Origin: Nostoc sp. JL33
GTDB lineage: Bacteria; Cyanobacteriota; Cyanobacteriia; Cyanobacteriales; Nostocaceae
Reading direction: 5' to 3'
Assembly (NCBI RefSeq): GCF_017114985.1
Contig: NZ_JABXKP010000043.1
Span: forward strand, 1 to 58,923
Length of the DNA: 58,923 nucleotides
How positions within the stretch are numbered: position 1 is the first letter of the stretch; each line of letters starts with the position of its first letter. Below the pieces are notes generated by a model. It did not search any database, was not told the DNA's origin, and worked only from the letters and a program-made list of their open reading frames with translations. Positions 54,928 through 58,923 of the stretch are shown here, piece by piece. Both the position numbers and the translations under genes were made by a program.

Positions 54928-55065
54928 CTAACGGTGAATAAATTGCATTGCGGCGATCGCGCCTAAAAAGAATACAGTTGGTACACCTAAAGTGTGAACT
55001 GCCAGCCATCTAACGGTAAAAATTGGATAGGTAACTGGTTGATTGATGTTATTGCCGCTAGTCAT
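54928..55065 (-). CDS. psbF: cytochrome b559 subunit beta
   Basis: The 45-residue subunit has heme ligand His24 in [14 protein letters not shown]. It pairs with PsbE around one heme in PSII. Nine bases separate it from psbE. Confidence 0.96.
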   Translation of the reverse strand: MTSGNNINQPVTYPIFTVRWLAVHTLGVPTVFFLGAIAAMQFIHR

Positions 55066-55074
55066 GATCTCAAA

Positions 55075-55323
55075 CTACTTTCCAATAAATTGTTCAACTT
55101 GTTTTTTAGCTTCAAAACGGTTCTTCACAATTGGCACTTCTTGCCGTGCTTCTGTGAAATATTCGTTGGGACGGGGTGTGCCAAAGGCATCATAAGCCAG
55201 ACCAGTTTGTACAAATAACCAACCTGCAATAAACAATGCCGGGATGGTGATGCTGTGAATTACCCAGTAACGAACGCTGGTAATGATGTCCGAAAACGGA
55301 CGTTCTCCAGTGGTACCTGACAT
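55075..55323 (-). CDS. psbE: cytochrome b559 subunit alpha
   Basis: The 82-residue subunit has heme ligand His23 in [14 protein letters not shown], one transmembrane helix and a lumenal tail. First of the psbEFLJ set; it follows ycf48 by 163 bases. Confidence 0.97.
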   Translation of the reverse strand: MSGTTGERPFSDIITSVRYWVIHSITIPALFIAGWLFVQTGLAYDAFGTPRPNEYFTEARQEVPIVKNRFEAKKQVEQFIGK

Positions 55324-55486
55324 TTAGATCCCTACCTAATTACATAGAGTGTTATAGAGTTTATTATCCTACAAAGTTAAGAAAGAGTTACAAGTTGCAA
55401 CGTTATTCTCAGAAATTAGGCATGGGGCATAGGCCAAACAGGGCATTGGTTATTAATTCATCTCCCTCATCTCCCCCGTCCTCTTA

Positions 55487-56509
55487 CTAAGCCGCCCCTG
55501 CTGGAGAAGTTGTTTCAGGGTTTGGTAAATATTTGAGTAAAACGCCGCGATCGCCAATTATAAATCCCCGCTCTGGCTCTAAGAAAATAATCTTGTACAA
55601 ATTAGCAGCAACTTCTTCCACCGCACGGTCTTTTTCCCAGGTTTTGCCACCGTCCCCACTCCGTAGCAAATTACCGCTACCGCCACCTATCCAAATTTCG
55701 TTGGGTGTGCGATATGCCAAATCCAGTAAACCCCAACTGGTTGATAACTCTGGATATTTTGCCTCTTGCCATTCTTCAGGTTTAGTTGGATCACTAAACT
55801 GAATTTGACCGCCCCTGGCTAGCAACCATAATTGCCCATTGTCAGTAAAGCCCATGTTTTCCACCCGCCGAGAACTATTGCGGTTATGGGGTACCCAAGC
55901 ATTTTGCCCCGGTTCCCAAGTCGAGTAGAAACTACCCTTAGCGGAAACGGCAACATATTTACCATCAGCAGAACGCTCTAAGTTACGCACCACACCAACT
56001 GCTGATTCCACCTGGGCTTTCCAGTTTTTGCCGCCGTCTGTGGTCTTATATATGGCTCCGACATCAGTAGCCATTTCAGCTGTCTTGTCTGCCACTGCCT
56101 TAATTGCGATCGGGCTACCTGGTAGCTTTTCGTTCAGGGGAATACGCGACCAAGAACCACCTTCATCAGTAGTGTGCAGTAACAGTCCAGGCTCTCCAGC
56201 AATCCAGCCTTCTTTACCGAGAAAACTTACTGAGTCAAAGCGATACTTTTGCTCATCCAGTTGTAGTGTTATTTGTTTCCAGGTATTACCACCGTCATTG
56301 GTTTCCAACAGGGTAGCATTGCTACCTACTAAGTAGCCATGCTCAGGGTTATCAGTAAAAGCAATATCTAATAGATTCGAGTCTGTTGGCACAGAAATGA
56401 TTTTCCAGGGATTGTAGCTAACAGAGGGAATTTTGCTACAACCTATGCACATCAGGACTACTATCAACAAGGCAGCTATTCGTTGCCAACTTTTCACAAT
56501 TGAATGCAT
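55487..56509 (-). CDS. ycf48: PSII assembly factor Ycf48 (HCF136-like)
   Basis: In this 340-residue protein the N-terminal hydrophobic segment ends MCIGCSK, a likely lipobox with Cys24, so it is probably a lumenal lipoprotein. The rest is a seven-bladed propeller with repeated GG(K/N)TW and DGGKNWK motifs. It binds D1 precursor during PSII assembly. Its place between rubA and psbE matches the conserved cyanobacterial cluster. Confidence 0.93.
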   Translation of the reverse strand: MHSIVKSWQRIAALLIVVLMCIGCSKIPSVSYNPWKIISVPTDSNLLDIAFTDNPEHGYLVGSNATLLETNDGGNTWKQITLQLDEQKYRFDSVSFLGKEGWIAGEPGLLLHTTDEGGSWSRIPLNEKLPGSPIAIKAVADKTAEMATDVGAIYKTTDGGKNWKAQVESAVGVVRNLERSADGKYVAVSAKGSFYSTWEPGQNAWVPHNRNSSRRVENMGFTDNGQLWLLARGGQIQFSDPTKPEEWQEAKYPELSTSWGLLDLAYRTPNEIWIGGGSGNLLRSGDGGKTWEKDRAVEEVAANLYKIIFLEPERGFIIGDRGVLLKYLPNPETTSPAGAA

Positions 56510-56670
56510 CAGTATCTCTTATTTGTTTCTAAATTTCTGTAGTAGTCGGCGTTAGGATGCTGGGCAATCCTGAGTTTTCCATTTGGAATTTTGTTAGCGC
56601 CACAAAGAGCGAGTCCAAGGTAAAGAGCGCGTCTGGTAGAGAGCGTCTATTTTGAATTGCTTAACGGCTG

Positions 56671-57006
56671 TCACTGTAAGCCGTAGAGACTGATAAAAAA
56701 CAAGAAGCCAAGAGCCAAAGCGCCAAAAATTAGGATATTCTTTTGGGTTGGCGTTAGGGTGTTGACACCAAAACCGTAACCGAGATTTTCTTTGAAGCCG
56801 GATGCAGTACCCACAGGGCCGATGTTGGCAAAAGCGGTTTTTTTAGCAGCACAAACTGGACAGCGCCAATTTATGGGCAGTTCTGCAAAGGGTGTCCCTG
56901 AAGGAATATCATCCTTGTCGTCTCCCTTCTCAGGTTCGTAAACATAACCGCAGGCGCGACACTCGTAGCGATCTAACACCGTAGTCTCAACAGCTGGTTC
57001 GCTCAT
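56671..57006 (-). CDS. rubA: membrane-anchored rubredoxin
   Basis: This 111-residue protein starts at ATG 57006 (the longer frame to 57087 is unlikely). The rubredoxin iron site is CRACG (Cys16, Cys19) and CPVC (Cys49, Cys52). A C-terminal transmembrane helix (about 88-108) anchors it in the thylakoid. It is needed for photosystem assembly. First gene of the rubA-ycf48-psbEFLJ group. Confidence 0.92.
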   Translation of the reverse strand: MSEPAVETTVLDRYECRACGYVYEPEKGDDKDDIPSGTPFAELPINWRCPVCAAKKTAFANIGPVGTASGFKENLGYGFGVNTLTPTQKNILIFGALALGFLFFISLYGLQ

Positions 57007-57428
57007 GGCTAAGTCCTCGCAGAGGAGAAATCTTAAATATACGTTAAAAATTATGACATAACTGTTAGAGTTTTCTATCACTAGCAAAAACGAATCAAAT
57101 ACCTGAAGTGCGTCTGTTTCCCAGATTTCAGAAAAATCAAACAGATATAATGTAAAAGAAAGTTACGCAGTTAAGGGATTGGGCATTGGGCATTGGGCAT
57201 TGGGCAATTCAATTTTGGATTTTGGATTGACGATAGCGCCACGGAGAGCGAGTCCGCGTACTCCTGCGGAGGACAAGCTACGCGCAGCATCTCGTAGAGA
57301 GCGTCTTTTGGATTAAATTTCAATTCTTTAATCCAAAATCTAAAATCTAAAATCTAAAATTCTTACTCCCCCCATTCCCCACTCCCCACTCCCCACTTAA
57401 AATACTCCATAAGCGGTAGATACTCATT
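57007..57428. other. intergenic region rich in short repeats
   Basis: GGGCATT runs three times at 57181-57201, CCCCACT three times at 57377-57397. It also holds the palindrome copy 57255-57284 and TTTTGGAT/ATCCAAAA inverted sequence at 57209-57360. No gene; it contains the divergent promoters of rubA and ndhC. Confidence 0.6.
57255..57284. repeat. 30-bp nested palindrome, copy 2 of 2
   Basis: Identical to 38114-38143. Confidence 0.65.
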
Positions 57429-57791
57429 GTGTTTGTCCTCAGCGGTTACGAGTACCTTCTAGGCTTCTTCATAATCTGTAGCCTAGTGCCTGCCTTGGCG
57501 CTCTCAGCATCCAAGCTCCTACGACCCAGTGGTTACAGCCCAGAACGGCACACCACCTATGAATCTGGCATGGAACCCATTGGGGGAGCCTGGATTCAGT
57601 TCAACATCCGCTACTACATGTTTGCTCTGGTCTTCGTCATCTTTGATGTGGAGACTGTATTCTTGTATCCTTGGGCGGTAGCTTTCCACCGTTTGGGGCT
57701 ATTGGCATTTATTGAAGCGCTAGTCTTTATTGCAATTCTTGTAGTCGCCTTAGTTTACGCATGGCGTAAAGGAGCTTTGGAATGGTCTTGA
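57429..57791 (+). CDS. ndhC: NDH-1 subunit 3
   Basis: This 120-residue membrane protein has a GTG start at 57429. [20 protein letters not shown] is the family's conserved loop. It belongs to the membrane arm of the cyanobacterial NDH-1 complex, which feeds electrons to plastoquinone. It overlaps ndhK by 10 bases. Confidence 0.95.
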   Translation: MFVLSGYEYLLGFFIICSLVPALALSASKLLRPSGYSPERHTTYESGMEPIGGAWIQFNIRYYMFALVFVIFDVETVFLYPWAVAFHRLGLLAFIEALVFIAILVVALVYAWRKGALEWS

Positions 57792-58519
57792 ATTCTAATT
57801 TAACAACTCAGGGCAAAGAGCGAATCATCAACCCCATTGAGCGGACTACAATCACTCAAGACCTTTCAGAAAACGTCATTTTGACGACGGTTGATGACCT
57901 CTACGACTGGGCACGGCTTTCTAGTCTGTGGCCGTTGCTATTTGGAACAGCTTGCTGCTTTATTGAGTTTGCAGCTTTAATTGGTTCACGATTTGATTTT
58001 GACCGTTTTGGCCTAATTCCCCGTTCTAGCCCCCGCCAAGCCGATTTAATTATTACGGCAGGGACGATTACGATGAAGATGGCTCCTCAACTGGTGCGTC
58101 TTTATGAACAAATGCCAGAGCCGAAGTATGTAATTGCGATGGGTGCTTGCACAATTACTGGCGGGATGTTCAGCGTTGATTCCCCTACGGCAGTACGCGG
58201 AGTTGATAAACTGATTCCGGTGGATGTGTACTTGCCTGGTTGTCCTCCCCGTCCAGAAGCAATTATCGACGCAATTATTAAGCTGCGGAAGAAAATCTCC
58301 AATGAATCGATGCAAGAGCGGGATAAAATTAAGCAAACCCACCGCTACTACAGCACGACTCATAATTTGAAGCCAGTAGAGGAAATCTTAACTGGTAAGT
58401 ATTTGCAGTCAGAAACTCGCTATGCACCACCGAAGGAATTGACGGAAGCGATCGGTATGCCAATACCACCTGCACTGCTGACAGAAAAGGCGCAAAAGGA
58501 GGAACAAACCCGTGGCTGA
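57782..58519 (+). CDS. ndhK: NDH-1 subunit K
   Basis: The 245-residue iron-sulfur subunit has cluster ligands Cys58-Cys59 (ACCFIE), Cys123 and Cys154 (PGCPPRPE). It holds the N2 cluster next to the quinone site. Overlaps both neighbours, so translation is probably coupled. Confidence 0.96.
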   Translation: MVLNSNLTTQGKERIINPIERTTITQDLSENVILTTVDDLYDWARLSSLWPLLFGTACCFIEFAALIGSRFDFDRFGLIPRSSPRQADLIITAGTITMKMAPQLVRLYEQMPEPKYVIAMGACTITGGMFSVDSPTAVRGVDKLIPVDVYLPGCPPRPEAIIDAIIKLRKKISNESMQERDKIKQTHRYYSTTHNLKPVEEILTGKYLQSETRYAPPKELTEAIGMPIPPALLTEKAQKEEQTRG

Positions 58520-58923
58520 AGAAGAATCTAAACCAGTACCAGCAGCCAAAGAAGAGTCATTGGTACAAGCGGGTAAAATTTCCCAGTGGTTGACGGAAAA
58601 TGGCTTTGACCATGAGTTTTTAGCACCAGATAAGAATGGTGTAGAGATAATTAAGGTGGGGGCAGATTTCTTGCTTCCTACCGCTACAGCCCTTTATGCC
58701 TACGGGTTTAATTATCTCCAGTTTCAAGGTGGTATTGACCTTGGCGCAGGAGAGGAATTGGTGAGTGTGTATCACTTGATTAAAGTCGGTGATAATAGCG
58801 ATCGCCCCGAAGAAGTACGGGTGAAGGTGTTCTTACCACGGGAAAATCCTGTAGTGCCTTCTGTGTACTGGATTTGGAAGACGGCAGATTGGCAAGAGCG
58901 CGAGTCTTACGATATGTTCGGCA
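58512..58923 (+). CDS. ndhJ: NDH-1 subunit J, cut by the window end
   Basis: GTG start at 58512, 8 bases inside ndhK. 137 residues are visible, including [20 protein letters not shown] of the 30-kDa (NuoC-like) subunit. It is incomplete at the right edge. Confidence 0.93.
   Translation, partial: MAEEESKPVPAAKEESLVQAGKISQWLTENGFDHEFLAPDKNGVEIIKVGADFLLPTATALYAYGFNYLQFQGGIDLGAGEELVSVYHLIKVGDNSDRPEEVRVKVFLPRENPVVPSVYWIWKTADWQERESYDMFG

Overview
The window looks like chromosomal DNA of a filamentous, heterocyst-type cyanobacterium close to Nostoc/Anabaena. Reasons: photosystem genes (rubA, ycf48, psbEFLJ, psaI), the ndhC-ndhK-ndhJ operon, a carotenoid desaturase, many HIP1 octamers (GCGATCGC), short tandem heptanucleotide repeats, and dispersed palindromic repeats between genes. 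The species assignment is an inference from gene content; no database was searched.

Layout. 0.4-9 kb: crtD-like desaturase, an NAD(P)-binding saccharopine-dehydrogenase-like protein, a small exported protein, a CPA1 Na+/H+ antiporter and two GT4 glycosyltransferases, separated by MITE-like repeats. 9.7-13.3 kb: a large exported beta-propeller protein and an exported SAM-methyltransferase-like protein. 13.4-17.1 kb is an accessory patch: a nested palindrome, a membrane pentapeptide-repeat protein with an extreme Ala/Phe block, a 21-bp minisatellite, a PD-(D/E)XK restriction-like protein and a frameshifted HicB-like gene. 17.3-31.7 kb: aspS, a CHASE3-like/PAS/GGDEF/EAL signalling protein with a GGDEF remnant beside it, an M3 oligopeptidase, a Uma2 protein, an ABC exporter, a HutX-like protein and PhoH. 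32-34.4 kb: the minus-strand translation/RNA cluster ffh, rpsP, KH protein, leading toward phoH.

34.6-41.4 kb: tandemly duplicated Uma2 genes, a DsbA/HCCA-isomerase-like protein, a CDF metal transporter, a tiny exported protein that shares its N-terminus with the alkaline phosphatase next to it, and a PEP-CTERM protein. 41.6-43.25 kb is a 1.65-kb module bounded by about 62-bp near-identical inverted repeats. It encodes a winged-helix protein with a candidate operator palindrome, and it ends just upstream of argG. 44.5-50 kb: an IS605-like end remnant, DedA, a STAS protein, a coiled-coil protein, rpsF, an FAH-family enzyme, a Tic20-like protein and a four-Cys mini protein. 50.8-54.1 kb: a 1107-residue protein with recent internal duplications. 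54.2-58.9 kb: psaI converges on the rubA-ycf48-psbEFLJ group, then ndhC-ndhK-ndhJ, cut by the window end.

How genes work together. RubA and Ycf48 are assembly factors for photosystem II, and psbE/F/L/J encode cytochrome b559 and small PSII subunits. NdhC/K/J belong to the NDH-1 complex of cyclic electron flow and respiration. Ffh, S16 and the KH protein serve protein targeting and translation. I found no tRNA, rRNA or CRISPR array by eye. The best candidates for undescribed biology are the inverted-repeat-bounded module at 41.6-43.2 kb, the Ala/Phe pentapeptide protein at 13.5-15.6 kb and the two-frame minisatellite at 15.8-16.0 kb.
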